Below are positions 1-8,305 of a DNA stretch of 64,000 nt, in pieces; positions within the stretch are counted from its first letter, which is position 1, and each line of letters starts with the position of its first letter. Under the pieces are notes generated by a model, which was given only the letters and a program-made list of their open reading frames with translations, was not told the DNA's origin and made no database searches. The position numbers and the translations under genes are program-made. This DNA is from Cyanobacteriota bacterium (lineage in GTDB: Bacteria > Cyanobacteriota > Vampirovibrionia > Vampirovibrionales > Vampirovibrionaceae): assembly GCA_019751815.1 (NCBI GenBank), contig JAIEMW010000001.1, positions 938,197-1,002,196 on the forward strand, in the 5' to 3' direction.

Positions 1-1449
1 GAAGAAGTGATAACTGATATCGCTACCAAAGAAGTACGGTCTTACAGACAGCTTCCTGTTAATTTATATCAGATCCAAACCAAATACCGTGACGAAATCC
101 GTCCTCGATTTGGACTTTTACGGGGACGAGAGTTTATCATGAAGGATGCGTATAGCTTCCACCGAGATGAAACGTGCCTCGACAAAGAATACCAAGTGAT
201 GGCAGAAGCCTACACCCGAATTTTTGACCGCTGCGGATTAGAAACCCGAATGGTTCGCAGTGACAGCGGGGCCATCGGCGGCAGTGTGAGTCATGAGTTT
301 ATGGTACTCACCCGCATCGCCCCAGGGGAACAGGAAAGCGGGGAGAACGAAATTATTTTTTGTACCCACTGTGGTTACGCGGCCAACGTGGAACGGGCCG
401 AGTCTGTCCTGCCAGACTCTCAAGAAGCAAGTCCCTATACAAACACTGAAGTGATTGAAACCCCGGGCGCCACTTCTATTGAGATTATGCATAAGAACTT
501 TAAAATGCACCCCACACTGATTTTAAAAAGTTTGTTGTACATCGTCGATGAAAAAACACCGATCATGGCGCTCATTCGCGGTGATTTAGATGTCGAGGAG
601 ACCAAACTCCAGAACATCATGGCAGGCAATAGCATCCGTATGGCCACGGCAGAAGAAGTGGACACTCTATCTGGAGGGTCTGCCAAAGGATTTATTGGGC
701 CAATTGGCCTACCAAGACCCATTACGTTTGTCTTCGACAAGAGTGTGGCTGATTTAAAGAACTTCTTTGTTGCTGTCAATCAGGTTGACAAGCACTTGGT
801 CAATGCCAACTGGGGCTCCGACTTGGAAAAGCCGGATCGTTTTGTGGATATCCGCCGCGCCAATGTGGGGGACAACTGTGCTGAGTGCAAAGAAGGATCC
901 CTTGAAATGACCCGGGGAATTGAGGTAGGAAACATTTTCCAACTGGGGACCAAGTATTCGCAATCCATGCAGGCAACATATACTGAGGAAGACGGCAGTG
1001 AAAAGCCGTTTTTAATGGGCTGCTACGGCATTGGTGTCTCTCGCACCGCAGCTGCTGCGGTAGAGCGCTTTCATGACAAAAACGGAATCATCTGGCCAAT
1101 GGGGATTGCGCCTTATCAGGTTGTGGTGGTTGCCGTTAACGCTCAGGATGAAACCCAGATGTCTCTTGCTACCCGGATTTATTCAGCACTGCAGGCACAA
1201 GGGATAGAAGTTTTACTGGATGACCGGGATGAGCGGGCTGGCGTCAAGTTTAAGGATGCGGATCTCATTGGGATACCAATTCGGGTTACCGCTGGGAAAA
1301 AGGCGGCTGAAGGGGTTTTAGAGGTGAAGATGCGTGACGCAGAGGCCGCAACGGATCTGCCCGAAGCTGAGATACTGGCTTTTGTTCAGCAACAAATACA
1401 GACGTGGCGTCCGCTCCAGAGTATGCCCAGCTACCAGATGAGTCATTAA
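1..1449 (+). CDS. proS: prolyl-tRNA synthetase, 5' end missing
   Basis: Class II synthetase that charges tRNA-Pro in the cytoplasm. The reading frame is open from base 1, so about 100 N-terminal residues lie left of the window, and the GTG at base 7 is internal. The visible 482 residues open with [12 protein letters not shown], the usual sequence before class II motif 2 ([17 protein letters not shown]). A YbaK-like editing insertion follows at roughly residues 130-290, which marks the bacterial form. Then comes motif 3 ([14 protein letters not shown]) and the C-terminal anticodon-binding domain. It ends 7 bp before lepA on the same strand, so co-transcription is likely. Identification is by recognition of conserved motifs. 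Confidence 0.97.
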   Translation, partial: EEVITDIATKEVRSYRQLPVNLYQIQTKYRDEIRPRFGLLRGREFIMKDAYSFHRDETCLDKEYQVMAEAYTRIFDRCGLETRMVRSDSGAIGGSVSHEFMVLTRIAPGEQESGENEIIFCTHCGYAANVERAESVLPDSQEASPYTNTEVIETPGATSIEIMHKNFKMHPTLILKSLLYIVDEKTPIMALIRGDLDVEETKLQNIMAGNSIRMATAEEVDTLSGGSAKGFIGPIGLPRPITFVFDKSVADLKNFFVAVNQVDKHLVNANWGSDLEKPDRFVDIRRANVGDNCAECKEGSLEMTRGIEVGNIFQLGTKYSQSMQATYTEEDGSEKPFLMGCYGIGVSRTAAAAVERFHDKNGIIWPMGIAPYQVVVVAVNAQDETQMSLATRIYSALQAQGIEVLLDDRDERAGVKFKDADLIGIPIRVTAGKKAAEGVLEVKMRDAEAATDLPEAEILAFVQQQIQTWRPLQSMPSYQMSH

Positions 1450-1456
1450 CGCGCAT

Positions 1457-3259
1457 ATGACCCAAGCCAACAATATTCGTAACTTCTGCATCATCGCCCA
1501 TATTGATCACGGTAAATCCACGCTGGCCGATCGCCTTCTTGAGGCGACAAAATCAATTGAGAAACGGCAGATGAAGGCCCAAGTGCTGGATAACCTGGAT
1601 TTGGAACGTGAGCGCGGCATTACCATTAAGCTACAGGCAGCGCGAATGGAGTATATCGAGGACGACAAGCCTTATATACTCAACTTAATTGACACACCGG
1701 GGCACGTGGACTTTAGTTATGAGGTTTCTCGTAGCTTAGAGGCTTGTGAAGGAGCGCTTCTTGTTGTCGATGCCTCTCAAGGTGTTGAAGCCCAGACCCT
1801 GGCCAATGTCTATTTGGCGATTGAGGCCAATCTAGAGATTATTCCGGTGATTAACAAGATTGATCTTCCCGCGGCAGACCCTGAGCGCGTGAAAAAAGAG
1901 ATTGAAGACCTGGTGGGGCTGGATGCCAGTGATGCCATCCTTGCCAGTGCCAAATCGGGCATTGGGATTGAGGAAATTCTATCAGCCATTGTCAAAAAAG
2001 TGCCGCCCCCCAAAGTAGATACCCAAAAACCACTCAGAGCCTTGGTGTTTGACAGCTATTTTGATACTTATTTAGGCATCATCACCTATATTCGGGTGAT
2101 GGACGGCGAAGTAAAGCAGGGTGATAAAATCCGCTTTATGGCCAACAACAAAACCTTTGATGTGGTTGAGCTGGGGGTGATGAGACCAGCCAGAAACCCC
2201 CGGGCAAAGCTAGAGTCTGGAGAGGTAGGTTACATCGCTGCCTCTATTAAGGAAATCGGCTCTTTCGTCGGCGATACCATCACACTTGCCAACAATCCTG
2301 CCCCAGAGCCTCTGGCCGGCTACAAAAAAGCACTCCCTATGGTGTTTTGCGGCATGTACCCCGTCGATAACGATGATTACAACGATCTGAAAGACTCACT
2401 CGATAAATTAAAACTGAATGATGCCAGTATTACCTTTGAGCCCGAAACCTCTGAAGCCTTGGGTTTTGGTTTTCGCTGCGGCTTTTTGGGCCTGCTCCAT
2501 ATGGAGATTATCCAAGAGCGGCTTGAGCGGGAGTACAATCTGTCATTGATTACAACCGCCCCCAGCGTTGTCTATAAGGTGCATACCAAAAAAGGGGAAG
2601 TACTCGAAGTCGATAACCCAGCCAAGATGCCGGATCCGATTATTCGCGATTTTATTGAAGAGCCCTACGTCAATGTCTCGATGATTGTGCCCAATGAATT
2701 TGTGGGTGCCTTGATGGATTTGGCCCAAGACCGCCGGGGAACTTTTACGGCGATGGATTATATGGACACCACCCGGGTGAATCTAAAGTACGAAATTCCG
2801 CTCAATGAGATTGTGACTGATTTTTACGACCAGCTCAAATCCCGTTCTCGCGGCTATGCCTCGATGGACTATCACTTTTCTGGCTACAAGCAATCGAAAT
2901 TGGTGAAAATGGATATTTTGGTTGCCGGAGAGCCCGTTGACGCGCTCAGTGTGATTGTTCACCAGGACAAAGCACAAGGAATGGGCCGAAAATTAACCAC
3001 CAAGCTGAAGGATTTGATACCCAAGCAAATGTTTGAGGTGGCGATTCAGGCGGCCATTGGGGGGAAAGTTCTGGCCAGGGTCAATATCAGTGCGGTCCGT
3101 AAAAACGTGCTGGACAAATGTTACGGCGGGGACATCACCCGCAAACGCAAGCTGTTGGAAAAACAGAAAGCTGGAAAAGAGCGGATGAAATCTGTTGGCC
3201 GTGTGGACATCCCTCAAGATGCATTTATGGCCGTGCTGAAACTGAACGACGAGAGCTAG
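1457..3259 (+). CDS. lepA: elongation factor 4 (LepA)
   Basis: Ribosome-associated translational GTPase, 600 aa, the normal family length. The GTPase domain shows G1 AHIDHGKST near residue 14, the switch segment RERGITIK, G3 [11 protein letters not shown] and G4 NKIDLPAAD. The LepA-specific C-terminal domain ends with the basic segment [18 protein letters not shown], typical of EF-4. The ATG lies 7 bp after the proS stop, so the two genes are probably one transcription unit. Nothing looks abnormal. Confidence 0.98.
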   Translation: MTQANNIRNFCIIAHIDHGKSTLADRLLEATKSIEKRQMKAQVLDNLDLERERGITIKLQAARMEYIEDDKPYILNLIDTPGHVDFSYEVSRSLEACEGALLVVDASQGVEAQTLANVYLAIEANLEIIPVINKIDLPAADPERVKKEIEDLVGLDASDAILASAKSGIGIEEILSAIVKKVPPPKVDTQKPLRALVFDSYFDTYLGIITYIRVMDGEVKQGDKIRFMANNKTFDVVELGVMRPARNPRAKLESGEVGYIAASIKEIGSFVGDTITLANNPAPEPLAGYKKALPMVFCGMYPVDNDDYNDLKDSLDKLKLNDASITFEPETSEALGFGFRCGFLGLLHMEIIQERLEREYNLSLITTAPSVVYKVHTKKGEVLEVDNPAKMPDPIIRDFIEEPYVNVSMIVPNEFVGALMDLAQDRRGTFTAMDYMDTTRVNLKYEIPLNEIVTDFYDQLKSRSRGYASMDYHFSGYKQSKLVKMDILVAGEPVDALSVIVHQDKAQGMGRKLTTKLKDLIPKQMFEVAIQAAIGGKVLARVNISAVRKNVLDKCYGGDITRKRKLLEKQKAGKERMKSVGRVDIPQDAFMAVLKLNDES

Positions 3260-3414
3260 TCACAACAATTTTTATTTCTGGCATGTCTTGGTAAAACAAG
3301 CATGGTCGTAGTAACATAGGGTGGTTACAGGGCTGGTTACAGAATCTGTATCCGCTGTATAAACCCTCAACGCTCTATACTTGCATTAGATACTGACCTT
3401 AAGGACGTTGTTTT

Positions 3415-4602
3415 ATGGCCACTGTCACCCCAGAATTTACAGCCGCCACTGATTTGGCCCCCCAACTAGAGCCACTAAAGCACGACTATATGTCGCAGAA
3501 GGCCAACCCGCTTTCTCGTATTTATGAAAAAGTCCAAAACGGCGAACGCTTGACCCGGGAAGAGGGGATCACTGTTTACCAGTCTCAAGATTTAATGGCC
3601 ATTGGTATTTTGGCAGACACTGCCCGAATTTTACGGACTCCGGCGGAAACACGGGACTATGTTTACTGGGTCCATAACCACCACATCAATCCCACCAACA
3701 TCTGCGAGGCCCACTGCAAGTTCTGTTCCTTCAAAAAAGGGCCAGGGTCTCCCTTTGCCTATGTGATGAGCGTCGATGATGTGATTACGCATGTGAAAAA
3801 ATACCCAGCCTGGGAGAGCCTATCAGAGTTTCATATCGTCTCCGGGCTCTATTCTGAGCATAATCTGGCCTTTTATGCCGATCTGTTTAAAACGCTTCGG
3901 CAAGAGTTTCCCAAGGTCCATATTAAGGGCTTAACCGCCGTTGAGATGGATTACCTGGCCAAATTGGACGGGATTAAAGTAGAACGCGTTTTAGAAACCC
4001 TGAAAGAGGCGGGACTTGACTCTATGCCCGGGGGTGGAGCCGAGGTCTTTGCAGAACGCGTCCGAAAAGAAGTGTGCGTGGACAAAATTTCTGCTGAAGA
4101 ATGGCTGCGCATTCATGGGTTGGCCCATCAGATGGGGATTCCCAGTAACGCCACCATGCTAGCAGGACTGGGCGAAACCGCGGAAGAACGGATTGATCAC
4201 ATTCTCGCGATTCGAGAGCAGCAAGACAAAACTGGCGGTTTCATGACGTTTATTCCACTCAACTGCTACTATGACAACAATAAAATTGATGAACGCAACG
4301 CGATGACAGGCGTTGAGAATTTAAAAAACTTTGCGGTCAGCCGCTTGCTGCTGGATAACGTTCCGCATATCAAGTCCTTCTGGATTCACATCGGCGAAAA
4401 GCTCTCTCAGGTCAGCTTAAGCTTTGGTGTGGATGATTTAGACGGTACCGTTATCCAAGAAAAGATTGCCCATGCTGCTGGTACCGAATCCAGCGAGCAT
4501 ATGACCCGTGAAAATCTATTGACGCTGATCCAAAGATCCGGGAAAATACCGGTAGAGCGTGATAGCACCTACAACATAATCAAAATCTACGACAATAACT
4601 AA
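3415..4602 (+). CDS. mqnE: aminofutalosine synthase (radical SAM)
   Basis: First radical-SAM step of the futalosine menaquinone pathway: it joins the MqnA product to SAM-derived adenosine to give aminofutalosine. The protein has 395 aa. The [4Fe-4S]-binding CxxxCxxC motif is at C97, C101 and C104 (NICEAHCKFCSF). MqnE-type signatures follow: GLDSMPGGGAEVF, SNATMLAGLGETAEER and QDKTGGFMTFIPL. These favour MqnE over the related MqnC. AAGGACG just upstream of the ATG serves as ribosome binding site. The 155-bp gap after lepA holds a TATACT-like -10 at 3376, so the gene may have its own promoter. mqnA follows after 15 bp. Confidence 0.93.
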   Translation: MATVTPEFTAATDLAPQLEPLKHDYMSQKANPLSRIYEKVQNGERLTREEGITVYQSQDLMAIGILADTARILRTPAETRDYVYWVHNHHINPTNICEAHCKFCSFKKGPGSPFAYVMSVDDVITHVKKYPAWESLSEFHIVSGLYSEHNLAFYADLFKTLRQEFPKVHIKGLTAVEMDYLAKLDGIKVERVLETLKEAGLDSMPGGGAEVFAERVRKEVCVDKISAEEWLRIHGLAHQMGIPSNATMLAGLGETAEERIDHILAIREQQDKTGGFMTFIPLNCYYDNNKIDERNAMTGVENLKNFAVSRLLLDNVPHIKSFWIHIGEKLSQVSLSFGVDDLDGTVIQEKIAHAAGTESSEHMTRENLLTLIQRSGKIPVERDSTYNIIKIYDNN

Positions 4603-4617
4603 GGGAGCACTTGCTGC

Positions 4618-5556
4618 ATGTCAGCCAACTCACTGATTGAGTTTGCACCTGACGCTCTTGAGACAGAAACACGGCTAGGGGCAATTGGTTTTACCAATAC
4701 TGTGCCGATATACGCGGGCTTACCATCTCACCCCCTACTGTCTTGTCATTACCACCCACCCGCCACACTCAACCAATGGATGCTTGACGGTCGACTGGAT
4801 ATTTCGCCAGTTTCTAGTGCCTTTTACCTTCGTCATCAGGGGGATTTTGATTTGCTCGACGGTCTTTCAGTCAGCTCTTACGGAAGCGTGAGCAGTGTTT
4901 TATTCTTGTCTGAAAGCCCCTTGGCTGAGCTTGTAGCCCGTCCAGGGCCGATTCCGGTGCCCGATGATTCTGAAACCTCTGTGGCCTTGCTGGCTTATCT
5001 GCTAGAAGCTGAAACCGGCGTTGCCTGCCAAGAGCGCTTTCTCACCTATCCGGCCTCTGATTATCAACACATGCTGACAAGCTATGGATGTGCCCTGGTG
5101 ATTGGTGATCGGGCGCTGCAGGTGAGTCAAACACTCAAAGTACTGGAATCCGGCACTATAACGAAATCTGTACCTAATTATGTGATTGATCTTTCCCAGG
5201 AGTGGGTTAACAAAACGGGTTTGCCGTTTGTGTTTGCCGTCTGGGTGACGCCTAAGAAACTGGATAACCTTGTCAAGCAAGCGGTTATGACTGTCCATAA
5301 GCTTTTATTGCATCACCGTGATGTGTTTTTTGACGCTTCCATTAATAACAATTGGAGAACTGAACTCATTCAGCAGGCGAGTCTTGATAGCGGTTTGAGT
5401 GTAGACGTTTTGACGCATTATTATACGCATGCCTTGAATTACCAACTCGATGCCACTCATCAGGAGTCACTAACACGCTTTGATCAGATACTAGAGCAAC
5501 AGGCATTAAACCAACAGGCGCCTCAACTGGAAAAGCACCATGTCCACTCTGTCTAA
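4618..5556 (+). CDS. mqnA: chorismate dehydratase MqnA
   Basis: Converts chorismate to 3-[(1-carboxyvinyl)oxy]benzoate, the first committed step of the futalosine pathway. The 312-aa protein has the periplasmic-binding-like fold of the MqnA/MqnD family. Visible signatures are the N-terminal LGAIGFTNTVPIYAG, LNQWMLDGRLDISPVSSAFY and ALVIGDRAL. A GGGAG-type ribosome binding site precedes the ATG, 15 bp after mqnE. The 3' end overlaps the rsgA start by 17 bp, indicating coupled translation. Confidence 0.93.
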   Translation: MSANSLIEFAPDALETETRLGAIGFTNTVPIYAGLPSHPLLSCHYHPPATLNQWMLDGRLDISPVSSAFYLRHQGDFDLLDGLSVSSYGSVSSVLFLSESPLAELVARPGPIPVPDDSETSVALLAYLLEAETGVACQERFLTYPASDYQHMLTSYGCALVIGDRALQVSQTLKVLESGTITKSVPNYVIDLSQEWVNKTGLPFVFAVWVTPKKLDNLVKQAVMTVHKLLLHHRDVFFDASINNNWRTELIQQASLDSGLSVDVLTHYYTHALNYQLDATHQESLTRFDQILEQQALNQQAPQLEKHHVHSV

Positions 5557-6640
5557 AGAGACTAATGGACGTGTTAGGGCCTACCTCAGCAGTCATTACA
5601 TTGTTGATTACCAAGGTGTGTCTTGGGAATGCACTGTAAAAGGCACGCTCAAAAAAGAGCAACAAGAAGTATGGGTGGGTGACTATGTTTTACTGGATAG
5701 TTTGGTCTCAGAAACACGTAGTGCAAGAATCGTCCACATTGCACCTAGAGACAATCACCTGTCCCGCCCAAAGGTCGCCAATATGGATCAGGTTGTGATC
5801 GTTCATCCCTTGAGAGAGCCAGTGCTAGAGCTCACCCAATTGGACCGTTTTTTAACCCACGCGCGTCTTGCCGGTTTAAAAGCGCTGATTTGTTTTACCA
5901 AGACTGATTTATTAGCATCCGACTCAGAAATTGAAGAAACTCAGGTGCATTTAACCCGCTTGTATCACGATCAACTCGGTTACTCTGTGCTATTTACAAG
6001 CATCCAACACCCTGATGCCCTGAAAAATAGCTTAATCCCTTATTTAAAAGACCATTCTACAGTCCTGGCTGGGCTCAGTGGGGCGGGAAAATCCTCATTA
6101 ATTAATCATCTCAATCCCAATTTCACGCTTCGCGTGGAAGAAGTTTCTAACAAACTCCAACGCGGCACTCACACCACCCGACATGTGGAGTTGTGGGAAG
6201 TCTTTCCCAATGCCTGGATAGCGGATACACCGGGATTTAGCCATCTTCGTTTTGATTTTGCCACTCGAAAACAAATTGAGCAAACGTTTACAGAGTTTTC
6301 AGAGTATCGACAAGCTTGCTTCTATAACAATTGCCTCCATGAAGAAGGTGCCGAAGACTGCGGCATCACCCAAAATCTGGATCAGTTTAGTACCAGCCGC
6401 CTGAACAGCTACTTTGCGTTTTTAACAGAGGCAGCCGGATATGAGGCCCTGCAAAAACAGAGCAGCCAAAAAGAGCGTTACGGGCGGAAGTCCATTGATA
6501 AAAAGGGTAGCGAGACAGTGGAAATCCTTCGGCTCAATCAAAAATCTCGACATCACTCTCGAAAACGAGAAAAACAGGAGGTCCTGCAGCGCGGAGAACT
6601 CGAAGAAGGCCTTATCTCCCTTGAGGGAGAACAGGACTAG
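5540..6640 (+). CDS. rsgA: ribosome small-subunit GTPase RsgA
   Basis: Circularly permuted GTPase that assists late 30S subunit maturation. In 366 aa it shows an N-terminal OB-fold (RAYLSSHYIVDYQGVSWECT), then G4 (FTKTDL) ahead of the P-loop (GLSGAGKSSLINHL, near residue 180) and G3 (ADTPGFSHL), the permuted order diagnostic of RsgA/YjeQ. The C-terminal zinc site is CFYNNCLHEEGAEDC. After about residue 310 there is a charged Lys/Arg/Glu-rich tail not needed for the fold. The start overlaps mqnA by 17 bp. Confidence 0.95.
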   Translation: MSTLSKETNGRVRAYLSSHYIVDYQGVSWECTVKGTLKKEQQEVWVGDYVLLDSLVSETRSARIVHIAPRDNHLSRPKVANMDQVVIVHPLREPVLELTQLDRFLTHARLAGLKALICFTKTDLLASDSEIEETQVHLTRLYHDQLGYSVLFTSIQHPDALKNSLIPYLKDHSTVLAGLSGAGKSSLINHLNPNFTLRVEEVSNKLQRGTHTTRHVELWEVFPNAWIADTPGFSHLRFDFATRKQIEQTFTEFSEYRQACFYNNCLHEEGAEDCGITQNLDQFSTSRLNSYFAFLTEAAGYEALQKQSSQKERYGRKSIDKKGSETVEILRLNQKSRHHSRKREKQEVLQRGELEEGLISLEGEQD

Positions 6641-6657
6641 TCTGATGTCGCTCGAGT

Positions 6658-6663
6658 TATAAT
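6658..6663 (+). promoter_or_regulatory. candidate -10 box upstream of the prenyl synthase gene
   Basis: A perfect TATAAT hexamer lies between rsgA and the prenyl diphosphate synthase gene. No good -35 box is visible 16-18 bp upstream (about 6635 reads GACTAG). A transcript from here would leave about 60 nt of leader before the ATG at 6731. Confidence 0.35.
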
Positions 6664-6730
6664 AACGGGCAGGCCCCGGTTGCCCTCCCTGAAGACACTC
6701 TCTCATTTAGCGATTGAGAATCTCGTCCCG

Positions 6731-7699
6731 ATGACATCCCTTTCTAAATCTCAGTTAAGCACCACCCCTTTCGAGGCTTTGTTTCAAGCACCGCTTGATG
6801 CCATTCAAGCCGGCCTGGGACACTATCTGTCTAATGCCGTTTTACACCCCAGCACTATCCCTAGTATTTTAGGACCCGAAACCTTTTGGGAAGCGATGCG
6901 TTATAGTGTTTTAGATTCTGGCAAGCGCATTCGACCTTTGCTACTGGTGGAAGTGTGCCGGGCTTGTGGCGGAGAAGAATCTCTGGTCCTCCCAACTGCG
7001 TGTGCTCTTGAGATGATTCACACACAAAGCCTTATTCATGACGATCTGCCTTGTATGGATAATGACGATTTACGACGGGGGAAACCCACCCTGCACAAGG
7101 CCTATAACGAATCCACTGCGGTGCTGGTAGGAGATGCGCTGATCGCCTATGCTTTTGGGATTATTGCCCGAGAAACGCCCGTCAAAGCCCCTGTCACCCA
7201 AGAGATTATCTTGGATGTAATTCAAAATTTTGCCAGCGTCAGTAGCACCCAAGGCTTGGTCAACGGTCAATTTGTCGATATTTATTATGAAAACAAACCG
7301 TTTGATCTGCCCGTCGTTAACTATATTCACCGCTACAAGACGGGCGCGTTATTTCAATTTGCCGCCTTTGCAGGAGCCCGGCTTGCTGGAGCGGCTCCCC
7401 AGACAGTAGAGACCTTTCGCACATTTGGCATCGATTTGGGACTTGCCTTTCAGATTGTCGATGATTTATTAGATATAGAATCCACTGCAGATACTTTGGG
7501 TAAAACAGCAGGAAAAGACCAAGCCCAGAATAAGGCGACCTACCCAGAGCTTCTTGGCTTAGCTGCTTCCAGAGATCAGGCGAACCATTTGTTTGATTCT
7601 TGCCATCAACTGCTCGTCAGCATCCATTCACAGTCTTTACCCGGCGGTGTTGACAGACTAGAAGCGATGATTGAGTACCTCCGGACCCGAATTCACTAA
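6731..7699 (+). CDS. polyprenyl (farnesyl/geranylgeranyl) diphosphate synthase
   Basis: Trans-prenyltransferase that condenses IPP with allylic diphosphates; 322 aa from ATG 6731. The first aspartate-rich motif is DDLPCMDNDDLRRGKPT and the second is QIVDDLLDIES, followed by GKTAGKDQAQNKATYPELLG, the pattern of the IspA/CrtE group. The frame stays open to a TTG at 6680, but a TATAAT at 6658 makes ATG 6731 the better start. Product length (C15 or C20) cannot be read reliably. Placement after mqnE-mqnA-rsgA suggests a supply of isoprenoid precursor, for instance toward the menaquinone tail; that link is inference. Confidence 0.9.
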   Translation: MTSLSKSQLSTTPFEALFQAPLDAIQAGLGHYLSNAVLHPSTIPSILGPETFWEAMRYSVLDSGKRIRPLLLVEVCRACGGEESLVLPTACALEMIHTQSLIHDDLPCMDNDDLRRGKPTLHKAYNESTAVLVGDALIAYAFGIIARETPVKAPVTQEIILDVIQNFASVSSTQGLVNGQFVDIYYENKPFDLPVVNYIHRYKTGALFQFAAFAGARLAGAAPQTVETFRTFGIDLGLAFQIVDDLLDIESTADTLGKTAGKDQAQNKATYPELLGLAASRDQANHLFDSCHQLLVSIHSQSLPGGVDRLEAMIEYLRTRIH

Positions 7700-7717
7700 T
7701 ACAGAAAGTATTTCAAC

Positions 7718-8194
7718 ATGAGCAACAGCCACTGGCTGACAATGGACCCCACCTTGCCTGGCAAAGAGGTATTAATCTCCGCACTGCTAGCCTTAATTTC
7801 TGCACAATTGGTGAAGGCCTTTATAGACACAGTGACCCATCAACGACTGAACTTTCGCATCATGGTACAAACTGGAGGGATGCCAAGCAGCCACAGCGCT
7901 TTTATGGCATCTATGGCCACCAGTTGTGGTCTGGTAGAAGGGTTTGGCTCAACACAATTTGCCATTGCACTCAGTTTAGCTTTGATTGTGATGTATGATG
8001 CCGCTGGGGTTCGCCGGGCTGCGGGGAAAATGGCCGGAATTCTCAACAAAATTACGGAAGACTTTTATATGCACTACCCCGCGCTCCTACCAGAGCGCTT
8101 AAGAGAGCTCCTTGGGCATACCCCGATTGAAGTGGTGGTAGGAGCCTTATTTGGCACAGCAATGGCTTGTTTTGTCCATTCGCGTCTGCTGTAG
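7718..8194 (+). CDS. divergent PAP2 family membrane protein
   Basis: A 158-aa protein of the DUF212/YuiD 'divergent PAP2' family. Key segments are an N-terminal hydrophobic helix, GGMPSSHSAFMAS (the phosphatase-like SxxH signature) and VMYDAAGVRRAAGK. Another hydrophobic helix ends the protein. A lipid or prenyl phosphate phosphatase role is plausible by family but unproven. It starts 18 bp after the prenyl diphosphate synthase gene on the same strand, consistent with linked isoprenoid metabolism. Confidence 0.85.
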   Translation: MSNSHWLTMDPTLPGKEVLISALLALISAQLVKAFIDTVTHQRLNFRIMVQTGGMPSSHSAFMASMATSCGLVEGFGSTQFAIALSLALIVMYDAAGVRRAAGKMAGILNKITEDFYMHYPALLPERLRELLGHTPIEVVVGALFGTAMACFVHSRLL

Positions 8195-8219
8195 CGCCTT
8201 GTATTTTCGCATTATTTGT

Positions 8220-8294
8220 GAGACCCTAATTGCCGGAGTAAACCGATCAAGAGTGAGGCAAGAGTGAGTCTATTGGGTCTCGATTTTTTATTTT
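8220..8294 (+). terminator. long-loop hairpin plus T-tract ahead of the Lon-like gene
   Basis: GAGACCC (8220-8226) pairs with GGGTCTC (8275-8281). The hairpin is followed by a GATTTTTTATTTT run. The 48-nt loop contains two direct GAGTGAG elements at 8251 and 8262. It may be the terminator of the PAP2 gene or an attenuator in the leader of the Lon-like gene, whose GTG lies 25 bp downstream. The loop is long for a standard intrinsic terminator. Confidence 0.45.
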
Positions 8295-8305
8295 AGGGAA
8301 TTATC

